From contig NZ_JAEINN010000001.1 of the NCBI RefSeq assembly GCF_016342405.1, forward strand, positions 337,530 to 401,529: a stretch of DNA of 64,000 nt, read 5' to 3'. Positions 32,028 through 40,911 of this stretch are shown one piece after another; position 1 is the first letter of the stretch, and each line of letters opens with the position of its first letter. A program made the position numbers and the translations under genes. This stretch comes from Maridesulfovibrio ferrireducens (GTDB taxonomy: Bacteria; Desulfobacterota; Desulfovibrionia; Desulfovibrionales; Desulfovibrionaceae). The notes beneath the pieces were generated by a model. The model was not told the DNA's origin. It was given only the letters and a program-made list of their open reading frames with translations, and ran no database searches.

Positions 32028-34647
32028 CCCCCCTCCCAAATTCACAGTAAACATTGACGAAGTAGTGCAAGCCCTGCGCACTTCTCAGTTTAATTTTACT
32101 GAAACAGGAACGGCATTCATTAAAGGTGAATGCCCGTCCTGTGGTAAAAATGAATTATATATATCCAAAGAAAAGCCGTGGCAGATGAAATGCAACCGGC
32201 TAAACAAATGCGGTTATGAAGAAGCAACCAGGAACGTTTTTCCGGAAGTGTTTGCGGACTTCTCCAGAAAGTATCCGGCAACGGAAGAAGAACCAAACAG
32301 AACAGCGGATGCTTTTTTAGGAATAGACAGAGCCTTTGACCTTTCGCGGATTCGTGGCTGGTATGAACAGCAAGCTTATCAGATTCCTAGAACTAATCAG
32401 CATTGCAATACGGTACGTTTCTATTTTGATAAAGAGCGCACACGGTACTGGGAACGGCTGATAGATAAAACTAAGAAGGATGGCCAGAAAGCAAACTTTG
32501 GCGGCCAGAAAAAGCAAGACGGAACTTTATACAAAGGTGATGCATGGACACCGCCAGAACAAGAGCTGAAGGAAGGGGATAAATGCTTTCTCGTGGAAGG
32601 TGTTTTCCACTCCATAGCCTTGCATCATCACGACAAGAAATCAGCGGCTTGTTTCAGTTGTAATAATTTCCCGAAGAACTTTATTGAGCAGCACAAAGGA
32701 AAGGGTATCATCTGGATCCTTGCGCTGGATGGTGACAAGGCCGGAATGGATTACAGCCGGAAACACGCAAGAAAGCTCCGTGTGATGGGCGAAAAGTACG
32801 AAGTTTACCAGCTGCCGGAAAAACAGGATTGGGATGATCTGCACAGAGCTGGAAAGATCAATTCAACCTTCCTGAAGGGCTGCGAATATCGCGGTAAGCT
32901 GATGATGGCCGAGACTGTAGAAGAATGCGCCTACATCAAATATTGCAAGTTCACTTCCAGGAAGTTTGTAATTAACTTCCGGAACCGTCTTTTCAGTGTG
33001 AAAATTGATATTGGACAAATAGTTGAAGATCTTGAAGGCGATCCCATCGAAACGGATGATGGTTTTAAAATATTCCTGTCTAATTGTGACGTGATAGAAA
33101 TCTGCAACCGTGATCCTCAGTGCCTTTACCGTGAAGTTGATGAAATTCTAGGCGAACAGTTTTATGTGTTCAAGATCCATTCCCCGAAAGGTGAGCCGGA
33201 AGTGGTTAGCTTTGAAGGAACCAATATTGCTTCAGCTGATGCCTTTCATAAAGCCTTACTGAATAAAACAGGCGGGGGAATCTTCAATGGTTCCCCTGCT
33301 GATATGCGAGTGCTAACAGGGCGCTGGCTCCGTGACGCGCTGCCCATTGTCCGCTCAATCCCCTACATTGGTTACGACAAAGAATCAGAGACATATGTTT
33401 TCCCTTCAGCCGCCTATCATAACGGCCGTGAAATACTTCTGAATGAAAATAAGTTTTTCGACTTCGGAAAGACTTTCATTAGACCGGGGCTTAAATCCGT
33501 TTCTATTTGTTCGGATGGTAAATTTGATCCACGCTGGTTGCCGGATTTTATGAAGGCATTTCACTGGCAAGGCGTTGCCTTACTTGCGTTCTGGCTTGGC
33601 TCGTTGTTTGTTCAGCAGATCCGGCAAGACCATAAAAGTTTTCCATTCTTTGAATTCACTGGTGATCCCGGTGCAGGTAAATCAACCCTGCTTGAATTCC
33701 TTTGGAAACTGGTTGGCCGTGAAGGTTACGAAGGGTTTGATGTTATGAAGGCCACCGTTGCAGGACGACGCAGAGCATTCAATCAGGTTTCTAATCTTCC
33801 GGTTGTAATTATAGAATCAGACAGAGACAGCGGCGTTTCAGACGGCAAACAACGGCAGTTTAACTTTGATGAATGTAAACCATTCTATAACGGCCGTGGA
33901 ACCGGAACACTCGGTGTGGCCAGACGAAATAACGATGTTGATGAATCATTGTTTCAGGCTTCGCTTATTATCTCCCAGAACGCAGAGGTTGACGGATCGG
34001 AAGCACTCCTTCAGCGCGTGGTTCATTGCCATGCGGATAAATCGCACCACGGAGCTGGCACAAGAGACATTGCAAGATTCTTTGAACGATTAAGCAGTGA
34101 AGACGTTTCCGGCTTTCTTAAAGAAGCACTCAAAAATGAAAAGAAGATTCTGGCCACTTTCTTTGAAGCCTTTGACCGCATCGAGCAGGACTTTTCTTCA
34201 AAGCTTAAAAATGAACGAATAGCTAAGAATCACGCACAGGTTGCCGCCTGTGGCCATGCCCTTAAGGTTTTATTCCCGAACATTGAGGATCGGAGTACGC
34301 AAAGGCTGCAGGACTACCTATTAAGTAGAGCCTTGCTACGTGAAGAACGTCTTGCGGCAGATCATCCGCTGGTTGAACAGTTCTGGGAAACTTTCAGGTA
34401 TTTAAATTCGGAAACTAAAGCTTCAATTGATTACACGCTGAACCATAGTGCTGAACCAGATCAGTACGCTATAAACCTGAATCATTTTAAACAACGTTGT
34501 CGCGAAAACGGTCAAGAAGTTCCAGACATGAAGGAGCTGAAGAAGCTGCTTATTCATTCCAAAAAGCATGAACTGATTGAAAAGAACAGGTCTGTGCGCA
34601 GTAAGTTGTTTGATAAAGTTGTTAAGTGCTGGGTTTTTAAAAAATAA
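32017..34647 (+). CDS. Phage primase (Zn ribbon, Toprim) with helicase domain
   Basis: An 876-residue replication protein from ATG 32017 (GAGGTGG upstream). Domains: a zinc ribbon (C-P-S-C and C-x6-C-G near residues 35-65), a Toprim domain (acidic V-E-G near 190 and A-L-D-G-D-K-A-G near 240), a P-loop ATPase with G-D-P-G-A-G-K-S-T near 545 and a Walker-B-like V-I-I-E-S-D, and a C-terminal winged-helix region (about 780-876). It primes and unwinds for prophage replication. The C-terminal domain is repeated in the next gene. Confidence 0.85.
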   Translation: MTNNPPPKFTVNIDEVVQALRTSQFNFTETGTAFIKGECPSCGKNELYISKEKPWQMKCNRLNKCGYEEATRNVFPEVFADFSRKYPATEEEPNRTADAFLGIDRAFDLSRIRGWYEQQAYQIPRTNQHCNTVRFYFDKERTRYWERLIDKTKKDGQKANFGGQKKQDGTLYKGDAWTPPEQELKEGDKCFLVEGVFHSIALHHHDKKSAACFSCNNFPKNFIEQHKGKGIIWILALDGDKAGMDYSRKHARKLRVMGEKYEVYQLPEKQDWDDLHRAGKINSTFLKGCEYRGKLMMAETVEECAYIKYCKFTSRKFVINFRNRLFSVKIDIGQIVEDLEGDPIETDDGFKIFLSNCDVIEICNRDPQCLYREVDEILGEQFYVFKIHSPKGEPEVVSFEGTNIASADAFHKALLNKTGGGIFNGSPADMRVLTGRWLRDALPIVRSIPYIGYDKESETYVFPSAAYHNGREILLNENKFFDFGKTFIRPGLKSVSICSDGKFDPRWLPDFMKAFHWQGVALLAFWLGSLFVQQIRQDHKSFPFFEFTGDPGAGKSTLLEFLWKLVGREGYEGFDVMKATVAGRRRAFNQVSNLPVVIIESDRDSGVSDGKQRQFNFDECKPFYNGRGTGTLGVARRNNDVDESLFQASLIISQNAEVDGSEALLQRVVHCHADKSHHGAGTRDIARFFERLSSEDVSGFLKEALKNEKKILATFFEAFDRIEQDFSSKLKNERIAKNHAQVAACGHALKVLFPNIEDRSTQRLQDYLLSRALLREERLAADHPLVEQFWETFRYLNSETKASIDYTLNHSAEPDQYAINLNHFKQRCRENGQEVPDMKELKKLLIHSKKHELIEKNRSVRSKLFDKVVKCWVFKK

Positions 34648-34665
34648 CATTTAGGAGGAAGAGCC

Positions 34666-35139
34666 GTGTCAGATCTGAGAAAACAAATTCCAAATGTATT
34701 AGATATAAGTCCGGAGAATCTTAAATGGTTGACTGAAGTCTGGTCTGCTTACACTAGGGTCAACATGTCTAAAAAAAATGTTCTAGACATGTTGAAGATG
34801 GCTGAAATGCTTTGTGGCGCAAAACAAGTGAACGTATCAGAACAGCTTCATTTTCTGCATGATCTTCCTGAAGAACCTATTCTACAGCAGTTTTGGAATA
34901 TAGTAGAAAAACACTGGGTAGATTTGAATCACAAAAAAAATGATTATGAGCTGGCAATAAACCTGAATCAGTTTATGAACTTTTGTGAAAAAAACGGATA
35001 CACAGGGTTTGATCGTATGACTTTGATAAAGTGGTTGCCGTACTCGCAGCAGTATCAATTCATGGAAAGGAATAAGGCCGTACGCAGTTGTCATGATAGT
35101 AGAGCCGTAAAGTGTTATATATTTAAAAAATTACAGTAG
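34666..35139 (+). CDS. Stand-alone paralogue of the primase C-terminal domain
   Basis: A 157-residue protein with GGAGGAAG before its ATG. Its last 80 residues clearly match the end of the upstream primase: both share a Q-F-W start, A-I-N-L-N-x-F, a middle helix, M-E/I-E-R/K-N-K/R-x-V-R-S and a K-C-x-x-F-K-K end. The N-terminal half is different. It could be an origin-binding partner or a competitor of the primase. It is separated by 18 bp, so it is co-transcribed. Confidence 0.7.
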   Translation: MSDLRKQIPNVLDISPENLKWLTEVWSAYTRVNMSKKNVLDMLKMAEMLCGAKQVNVSEQLHFLHDLPEEPILQQFWNIVEKHWVDLNHKKNDYELAINLNQFMNFCEKNGYTGFDRMTLIKWLPYSQQYQFMERNKAVRSCHDSRAVKCYIFKKLQ

Positions 35140-35141
35140 GT

Positions 35142-35492
35142 TATGTGTATATACGCGCGCACATGCGCACACGCGTGTGTGAGTTTGAATTAAGTCGCTA
35201 TAGGGGGCTACGGAAAGAGGTGACAGTGGTTACAAAAAATAAATATATATATAACATATTCAAATATATTAATAATTGGTTAAAGTCTTATAGTTACAAG
35301 TAAGGCACAACTGGTGACAATGTAACCTATTTTTGAAACCAAATTGCAAAAAGTTAACATACTGAAATAATTGAATGTCACCTTTTTAGTAACCTCAATG
35401 TCACCTGTTTTAGGACTTTCAGGTTACAATAATAAATCAAAGATATTGAGTGTTTAGGTAGTATGGAAGGTTTTACGCATCAATGTAACCTC
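35142..35492. repeat. AT-rich region with AATGT(A/C)ACCT repeats: candidate phage origin
   Basis: A 393-bp gap after the replication genes. The motif AATGT(A/C)ACCT or its complement occurs at about 35219 (partial), 35321, 35376, 35396, 35428 (inverted) and 35482, next to runs of TATATA and an alternating purine-pyrimidine stretch (35143-35181, many CGCG/CACA/TGTG steps). This fits iterons beside a DNA-unwinding region. Confidence 0.5.
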
Positions 35493-35532
35493 TTTCCGAT
35501 GCCCCTACCCCCTTAAGTTTTAGGAGAGCATC

Positions 35533-35715
35533 ATGGAAGTAAACGGATATCTTAAAGTAGATGGCAAGGCGCGTAAGGTTTTACACGTAGGATCTGAATC
35601 AGTAAGGCTGGAAGGTGGTAAGGAAATACCCATGAATTTGATTGGGCTGTATCCCTATTCTGGATCGGAGCCAGAGCCGCGGCAATGTAAACAACGACAA
35701 CTTAGCTTGATATGA
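35533..35715 (+). CDS. Small hypothetical phage protein
   Basis: A 60-residue protein with GGAGAG eight bases before the ATG. The first 45 residues look like a small beta-barrel (V-N-G-Y-L-K-V-D-G-K-A-R-K-V-L-H-V). The end is basic and Q-rich. Not recognised. It directly follows the candidate origin. Confidence 0.55.
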   Translation: MEVNGYLKVDGKARKVLHVGSESVRLEGGKEIPMNLIGLYPYSGSEPEPRQCKQRQLSLI

Positions 35716-35807
35716 TAAGGAAAATGAGCTAGGATCTCATATCCTACTTTTTTTGGTATGTTTTTATAGGTTGTATTTGTTTGTATGTAATAATAAAGGG
35801 GCTGAGT

Positions 35808-36416
35808 ATGTGTGTGCTGGCAGACAAAGATCTAGAAAAACTTATTTCAAGCGGTGAAGTAAAAATTGAACCAAAGGGTGAGTATTCTATTTCTCCTGCT
35901 TCTATTGATTTGAGGCTAGGATGCTGTGCCTATAGATACACTAAAGATAGATATACGCTGGGAGAAGAATTTCCTTCGGACTTGTTGGATGAGTTTGAAT
36001 TTATAGAGCATGAAATAGGGCCAAATGATTCGGCTCATATTGCATTAGCACAGAGTATAACTATTCCTGAAAGTCATTGTGGAATTTTAAAGCCTCGCTC
36101 TAGTATTACAAGACTTGGGTTGTCTATTAGCGAAATATTTATTCAGCCTGGGTATAGTGGTGTTCTCCCTGTTCACATTACTAATAATTCGTCTATGACC
36201 ATTACAATTGTTCCAGGGGTACGAGCTGTTCAGCTTGTTCTTTTTAGTCTTTCTTGTTCTCCTAGGAATAAATATGAAGAGGGCAGCGATGCAAAGTATT
36301 TTAAGGAGCAGGCTTCACATTCTTTGATTCATACAGATCAAGAGTTAAGTGCTATGGCTCAATCTCTTAGAGACGGATCAGGTGTTTCTCTCTATCGTAA
36401 AATGATGGGTAAATAG
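35808..36416 (+). CDS. dCTP deaminase / dUTPase-family protein
   Basis: A 202-residue protein from ATG 35808. Family motifs: S-P-A-S-I-D-L-R-L-G near residue 30, K-P-R-S-S-I-T-R-L-G-L-S near 90 and P-G-Y-S-G. dCTP deaminase converts dCTP to dUTP. In a prophage it could adjust the nucleotide pool, or act as an anti-phage depletion enzyme, as shown for other dCTP deaminases. Its stop is one base from the next gene, a two-TM membrane protein, so they form a cassette. AT-rich relative to neighbours. Confidence 0.8.
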   Translation: MCVLADKDLEKLISSGEVKIEPKGEYSISPASIDLRLGCCAYRYTKDRYTLGEEFPSDLLDEFEFIEHEIGPNDSAHIALAQSITIPESHCGILKPRSSITRLGLSISEIFIQPGYSGVLPVHITNNSSMTITIVPGVRAVQLVLFSLSCSPRNKYEEGSDAKYFKEQASHSLIHTDQELSAMAQSLRDGSGVSLYRKMMGK

Positions 36417-36417
36417 T

Positions 36418-36894
36418 ATGAGTTCTTGCTCTTCTGAGGAAAAGATAAAAGAAAAAATATTAGACGGTCTTGTTGTAGATGCCTGTTTAACTATGGAATC
36501 TGATTGCGTTCAAATTGATGTAGATAAATTGAAAGAGCTTAGGCCTAATATTGTTAGAATCGTAGGGCCTCAAGCTGATGAGTTGCTCAGAGATTATAAA
36601 GCTAGTGTGTCGATTGAAGAGGTTAAAGATATAATTGTGAAAGATGTTCGAAAAGAACTGACTCATGCTTCTGCATTGGATAGGTTTTTGGAATCATCTT
36701 TTACAGTGATTCTTTTTATTTTTGGTCTTTTTTTTGCTGTTTTACCTCCTGCTCTTGAAGGCAAAAGTAATATAGAATTTTTGTATTCTGATGTTTTTTT
36801 GCAAACAAAGAATATTATGTATGGTTCTTCAGGATTATTTTTTTTGTTGCTAGCTTTAAATATAATAATTCGCTACCGTCGTTCCCCTCGGTAA
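36418..36894 (+). CDS. Two-TM membrane protein paired with the dCTP deaminase-like gene
   Basis: A 158-residue protein. Residues 1-90 are charged and helical, likely cytoplasmic. Two membrane helices follow (V-I-L-F-I-F-G-L-F-F-A-V and G-L-F-F-L-L-L-A-L-N-I-I-I), and the tail R-Y-R-R-S-P-R is basic. Not recognised. Directly coupled to the deaminase gene (stop TAG then ATG one base on). A terminator follows, so the pair is an independent cargo unit between replication and late genes. Confidence 0.65.
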   Translation: MSSCSSEEKIKEKILDGLVVDACLTMESDCVQIDVDKLKELRPNIVRIVGPQADELLRDYKASVSIEEVKDIIVKDVRKELTHASALDRFLESSFTVILFIFGLFFAVLPPALEGKSNIEFLYSDVFLQTKNIMYGSSGLFFLLLALNIIIRYRRSPR

Positions 36895-36924
36895 AGATCT
36901 TTTCCTTAAAAAATATATATGAAA

Positions 36925-36958
36925 CACCCTCGGTACTGAATCCAGTGCCGAGGGTTTT
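36925..36958. terminator. Terminator between convergent cargo genes
   Basis: CCCTCGGTACTG / CAGTGCCGAGGG, 12-bp stem (one G-T pair), small loop, followed by TTTTGTT. It serves the plus-strand membrane gene and, from the other strand, lies just past the AbiC-like gene. Confidence 0.85.
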
Positions 36959-36959
36959 G

Positions 36960-37757
36960 TTATTCTGTTTCAGGTTTAAATAGTTTTGCGTGGCTTGGGT
37001 GGTATAGAGGATGAAGCGGGATTGCGACTCTTAACTCTTTTAAGAGATGTAGTTTGTCTTCTTGGTGGAATAATGTGTAATATAAAAGGAATCGAAGAAT
37101 TTCTTTCGGAAGTTTAGCAAAAACTAATTGTTCATAATTGTTTTCACTTACGTCGTTTTTTTTGATGCCTTCTAATATATTGTAAAAGTGATTTGCTAGA
37201 AAAGTCTCAGTATAGGACAATTGGATTTTTTTAGTTCGTAGCTCGTCAATCCGCGTTCCATATTTTTCTAAATCTTCTTGTAGTTCCATCTCATATATTA
37301 CCTCTTCACCGTTGTTGCAGTCATATCCAAAATCTATGTCATAGGAGAAATTTTTATCCAAAAATTCATCTGTAGCAGAGTTGAGTATAGGGTCGATGCC
37401 TTTTTCAATAAATTCTTTTATAGCATTATCAAATAAATCAAGATTTTTGAATAAGTAGGTCTCAAATAATTGTTGTCTTGAATTTTGTTGTTGTGCTTTG
37501 ATTGCCTGACGTTGATCTACCAAATCTTCCCGTTGAAGCCATAATGCACCGAGAAAGAAGATTGTTCCAGCCAAGGATAAGAATGGGGCTACCGCTCCAG
37601 ATAAGAAAGATCCAATCTGTGCAGATTTTTCAAAATCTATGCCCCCCAAATTTAAATACCCTTGGCTCTGTGTCTTAAGCAAGAAAATGAATCCAATAAT
37701 GAGTCCAAAGATGATAATGGAAATTCCAATCGTAAGAATAATTTTATAGTCTCTCAT
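36960..37757 (-). CDS. AbiC-like putative phage abortive infection protein
   Basis: A 265-residue protein with two N-terminal membrane helices (about 5-27 and 50-72). The sequence I-G-S-F-L-S-G-A-V-A-P-F-L-S-L-A-G, then L-W-L-Q-R-E-D-L and a Q-rich coiled helix, then a soluble helical domain with F-E-T-Y-L-F-K-N-L, matches the putAbiC layout as I remember it. Such proteins stop phage growth by killing the infected cell. Its start overlaps the ogr gene by 4 bp, so it is probably expressed with late-gene control. Confidence 0.6.
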   Translation of the reverse strand: MRDYKIILTIGISIIIFGLIIGFIFLLKTQSQGYLNLGGIDFEKSAQIGSFLSGAVAPFLSLAGTIFFLGALWLQREDLVDQRQAIKAQQQNSRQQLFETYLFKNLDLFDNAIKEFIEKGIDPILNSATDEFLDKNFSYDIDFGYDCNNGEEVIYEMELQEDLEKYGTRIDELRTKKIQLSYTETFLANHFYNILEGIKKNDVSENNYEQLVFAKLPKEILRFLLYYTLFHQEDKLHLLKELRVAIPLHPLYHPSHAKLFKPETE

Positions 37758-38014
37758 AAATTTACCCCCAACCCCGCAAACAATTCCAACTGCTCCGCAT
37801 GCCCCATACTCTGAATTTTCTTCCGGAGAGGGTCAGGCAGATCCAAGGCCGAAGGGCTTAACGTGTGTGAAAAAGTAAGATCCATAACAAATGAATGGCC
37901 ACACTCAGGATTCTTGCAAGAGCAATACAACTTCTTGTATGACTCAGCTTCCTGTGAACTGGATTCAATCCTCGCTAATTGTCCGCATCTATCACAACGT
38001 ATTCTTACACTCAC
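37754..38014 (-). CDS. ogr: Ogr/Delta-like late-gene activator
   Basis: An 86-residue zinc-finger protein with C-D-R-C-G near residue 8 and C-S-C-K-N-P-E-C-G-H-S-F near 32, the Ogr/Delta pattern of P2-like phages. It should activate the late capsid and tail promoters together with RNA polymerase. It lies just past the portal gene and couples to the AbiC-like gene. Confidence 0.85.
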   Translation of the reverse strand: MSVRIRCDRCGQLARIESSSQEAESYKKLYCSCKNPECGHSFVMDLTFSHTLSPSALDLPDPLRKKIQSMGHAEQLELFAGLGVNL

Positions 38015-38038
38015 GGTGTTAACCCCTCCGCTTAATTA

Positions 38039-39013
38039 TTATGCTGATACTTGTACCGCTTCAAAGCTGATTTTACCAGTGTTTAAAAGGTGATCGTTGA
38101 TTTCAAGTAGCGTTTCTCTGATGGGTTCAATTTCATTTTCTTTATAAACAGCATCTACTTTTGTTATGTCTCCAAATCCTGTCATATTTTGGGGTATGAT
38201 GGCGGCCAGTGCAGGCGGCATTCGGTGCGCTGCTATGATATCATCACGCGAAATATTCTTGATTTTTTCAAGTTCATCTTTGGTGGAGAAGTCACCAACG
38301 GGAATAATTTGAATATCTTTTTCACGGCCGTTCGGAATGTGTAAGAATGTGTTCTTGAAATTACCTGGACCTTTTGTTGATTTTAGAGATTTGCGAATCT
38401 CATTTTGTTCTTTTTCTCCTAGCGATGCTGAAGAAGAATAGAAGATGTAACCCGTGTGCGCACCGTTCAAGTAGTATTTGCGCCTGAATAGTGTTGCATC
38501 TTCATTAAGAAGCATGGACTGAATCGCACCCAGATAACCGGGCATTCCATAAACAGATTGGGACACATCATAATTTTTTATATGAACGACTTCACCAGCC
38601 TTGAAATTAACTATTTCGCCGATTGTGTTTAATATACAATATGTATCTGGTTCTTTTGCTCTGCGCATATTGATAGCCGGCAAATGTCGCACTTCAATCA
38701 CTTCTTTAAAATGATTGCGGACTAGCTGAAAATAGCTGTTTGCAAAAACATTATAATCTGTTGTTGCTGCAAGCATAGCTCTACGCTTCAGGACTTTGGA
38801 TCCCTTAAAACCGCGCATTACAAGCTGGGTTTTAAAATCCAGAATAGGGCCATGGTAGGCGTTTGCTCTTAACAGCCTAGCTAGTCCCGTCCACGGTGTA
38901 GGTGTTGAATAATAACGGCCATTGTCCAGCAACCAGATTCCGAGATTATCTGTTATGTGAGAAGAAAGAACCGGTTCTGGATCGCCAAAAGCAAATGTTT
39001 CTGCTTTACTCAT
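38039..39013 (-). CDS. Q: P2 Q-like portal protein
   Basis: A 324-residue portal protein of the PBSX/P2 Q family: N-terminal P-W-T-G-L-A-R-L-L-R-A-N-A-Y-H, core V-Y-G-M-P-G-Y-L-G-A-I-Q and R-R-K-Y-Y-L-N-G-A-H. Twelve copies should form the head-tail connector through which DNA is packaged. It follows the terminase gene by 11 bp, as in P2 (P then Q in the leftward late operon). Confidence 0.92.
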   Translation of the reverse strand: MSKAETFAFGDPEPVLSSHITDNLGIWLLDNGRYYSTPTPWTGLARLLRANAYHGPILDFKTQLVMRGFKGSKVLKRRAMLAATTDYNVFANSYFQLVRNHFKEVIEVRHLPAINMRRAKEPDTYCILNTIGEIVNFKAGEVVHIKNYDVSQSVYGMPGYLGAIQSMLLNEDATLFRRKYYLNGAHTGYIFYSSSASLGEKEQNEIRKSLKSTKGPGNFKNTFLHIPNGREKDIQIIPVGDFSTKDELEKIKNISRDDIIAAHRMPPALAAIIPQNMTGFGDITKVDAVYKENEIEPIRETLLEINDHLLNTGKISFEAVQVSA

Positions 39014-39024
39014 ATAATTTACTC

Positions 39025-40821
39025 CTAAAATTCTACTATTACGCCGTTAGATTGATTTCTGATTGGTTCGTGTGAAAGGGCGTGCATGACGGACCATGCA
39101 ACATCCGCATGGCCAGTTGTTGCAGTACGTCTTGCCGCGTATATAATTTTTCCTGAACTTGATGTTGTTTTGCGAATAGTCATAAAGGCGTGGGCTATTT
39201 CTGTCTGAGCTGCATCCCATTCAAGACGGCTTTCTTCTATTACTTCAGCAGCTTTTAGAACCATATGGTTTTTGCTTTCAACGCTATAATGAATAGCGGT
39301 TGCATTTGGGTAGAACTCCATAACTTTTTCAAAAACTCCGTAGCCTGGGCCCGTAACATCAACGCCCATGAATTGAACATTATACCGCGCGCAAATTTCT
39401 TTGATTCGTGCAGCTTGGAACGTGAAAGACTTGTTCAGCCATTTGTGTTTTTCAATTACTCGGAATTTTCCACCTTCTTTTAATGGCGGCAGTAGAACAA
39501 CAAAGGATGCATCATCTTTGAATCTGGAAGGATCATAACCACACCACACAGGCAGATTGCCAACTGGTTTAGGGTCAAAGATGTTTATGTCTTTCCATGT
39601 GTCCAGATCTACACCGCACTTTTCGAGCGAATGCAGTTTGAAGACTGAAAAGGTATCATCCACAAATTGACACATAAACAGGTTCAAGAATACATCACGC
39701 GCGTATTCCAGTTCCAGATCCTTACGGTCAAAGAGATCACAACCGCCATTCTTCGGACCGCCTTTTTCCGCATCTTCAAGCGTGATGATTTTACGCCAGA
39801 TATTATCCGGACATTCAGCACCGGCTTGCATTTCTGCAAAGGTCGGGAATACGGCTCGTTTCTTTTTAAATCGCTGGTTGTAGTTTTCGCCGCTCCAAAG
39901 CGGGTAGGCTTCGTGATTTATAGTTGATGGAGTGGAAAGGAATGTTCTGCGCCATTTTTTATGAGCGGCCATGCCTGTGGCCACGTTATAAAGTTCACTG
40001 AATTTATTGATCCAGAAACATTCATCTATATAAACATGACCGTGATAGGACTGCGCAGACTTAGAATTGTTGGAAAGGAAATATAGTGTAGCTGGTCCCT
40101 TGGCGGTATGCAGCACAATGGGATTACCTTTCAGTTCAATATCGAAATGCTCTTGTGCAAGGGCTACAATGTAAGCGCGGAATACTTCAGCTTGCGCCCT
40201 GGTAGCTGAAAGAAAAATTTGGTTATCGCCAGTCAGGCAAGCATCTTCAAAAGCTTCCTGCGCAAAGTACCAAGTTGCACCGATCTGGCGGGACTTGAGC
40301 AAGAACCGGTTGCGGCGCTCTTTATTCTCGTAAAGTTCTGTCTGGTAATGAAAGTATGTTTTGTGAAATTTGTCTTGAAAATCTGCCAGCGTTAAATGGG
40401 AAACATCATTTTTAATGATCTTTCCTTTACGCTTTTTGTTGTTCTTTTTGCCGCTGTTTTTATTACCCTGGTGCGAGTCTTGTTGCGCGGATCCGTCTGC
40501 CGAATCTTCGAATCCATTCTTTCTAGTCGCTAATCTGGCCAGCCTTTCTAAATGATAAACGAGAGAATCAAGTTCTTTCAATTCGAGCTTGGTTTTGTCT
40601 TCCCGTTCTACAAGCAAAGTTATCCTTCTACGGATCGCTTCTTCTGCTGATTCATGCGCTATTAAATCATTCCAGTTTCCTACATCTGCCCAATGATACA
40701 AAGTGCGCTTTGGAACATTCAGATCTTCAGCTATCTCTGATATTTTTAATTTACGCAGGTATAGTGATCTAGCTGCTTGTTTTATTTCATCTGCGTATTG
40801 TGACATTCGCTCACAATACAT
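39025..40821 (-). CDS. P: P2 P-like terminase large (ATPase) subunit
   Basis: A 598-residue packaging motor. It has an N-terminal HTH (L-K-I-S-E-I-A-E-D-L-N-V-P-K-R-T), a P-loop-like L-L-K-S-R-Q-I-G-A-T-W, Walker B V-Y-I-D-E-C-F-W, and a nuclease half with V-W-C-G-Y-D-P-S-R and M-G-V-D-V-T-G-P-G-Y-G. The start may be M1 or the ATG at 40806. It is divergent from the scaffold gene, as in P2. Confidence 0.93.
   Translation of the reverse strand: MYCERMSQYADEIKQAARSLYLRKLKISEIAEDLNVPKRTLYHWADVGNWNDLIAHESAEEAIRRRITLLVEREDKTKLELKELDSLVYHLERLARLATRKNGFEDSADGSAQQDSHQGNKNSGKKNNKKRKGKIIKNDVSHLTLADFQDKFHKTYFHYQTELYENKERRNRFLLKSRQIGATWYFAQEAFEDACLTGDNQIFLSATRAQAEVFRAYIVALAQEHFDIELKGNPIVLHTAKGPATLYFLSNNSKSAQSYHGHVYIDECFWINKFSELYNVATGMAAHKKWRRTFLSTPSTINHEAYPLWSGENYNQRFKKKRAVFPTFAEMQAGAECPDNIWRKIITLEDAEKGGPKNGGCDLFDRKDLELEYARDVFLNLFMCQFVDDTFSVFKLHSLEKCGVDLDTWKDINIFDPKPVGNLPVWCGYDPSRFKDDASFVVLLPPLKEGGKFRVIEKHKWLNKSFTFQAARIKEICARYNVQFMGVDVTGPGYGVFEKVMEFYPNATAIHYSVESKNHMVLKAAEVIEESRLEWDAAQTEIAHAFMTIRKTTSSSGKIIYAARRTATTGHADVAWSVMHALSHEPIRNQSNGVIVEF
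40798..40816. promoter_or_regulatory. Inverted repeat between divergent late operons (possible Ogr site)
   Basis: TTGTGA-N7-TCACAA lies at the start of the terminase gene, facing the scaffold gene. P2 Ogr/Delta sites have TGT-N12-ACA symmetry; here the gap between TGT and ACA is 11. A second inverted repeat, GCATTG/CAATGC (about 40861-40893), lies closer to the scaffold start. Confidence 0.35.
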
Positions 40822-40911
40822 GAATTATCTTCATATTTTCTATTCTAGTTTCCTATTACTGCATTGTAGGAATTGCTTTTCTTGTTGCAATGCATTGGCA
40901 GGGGTATTGTT

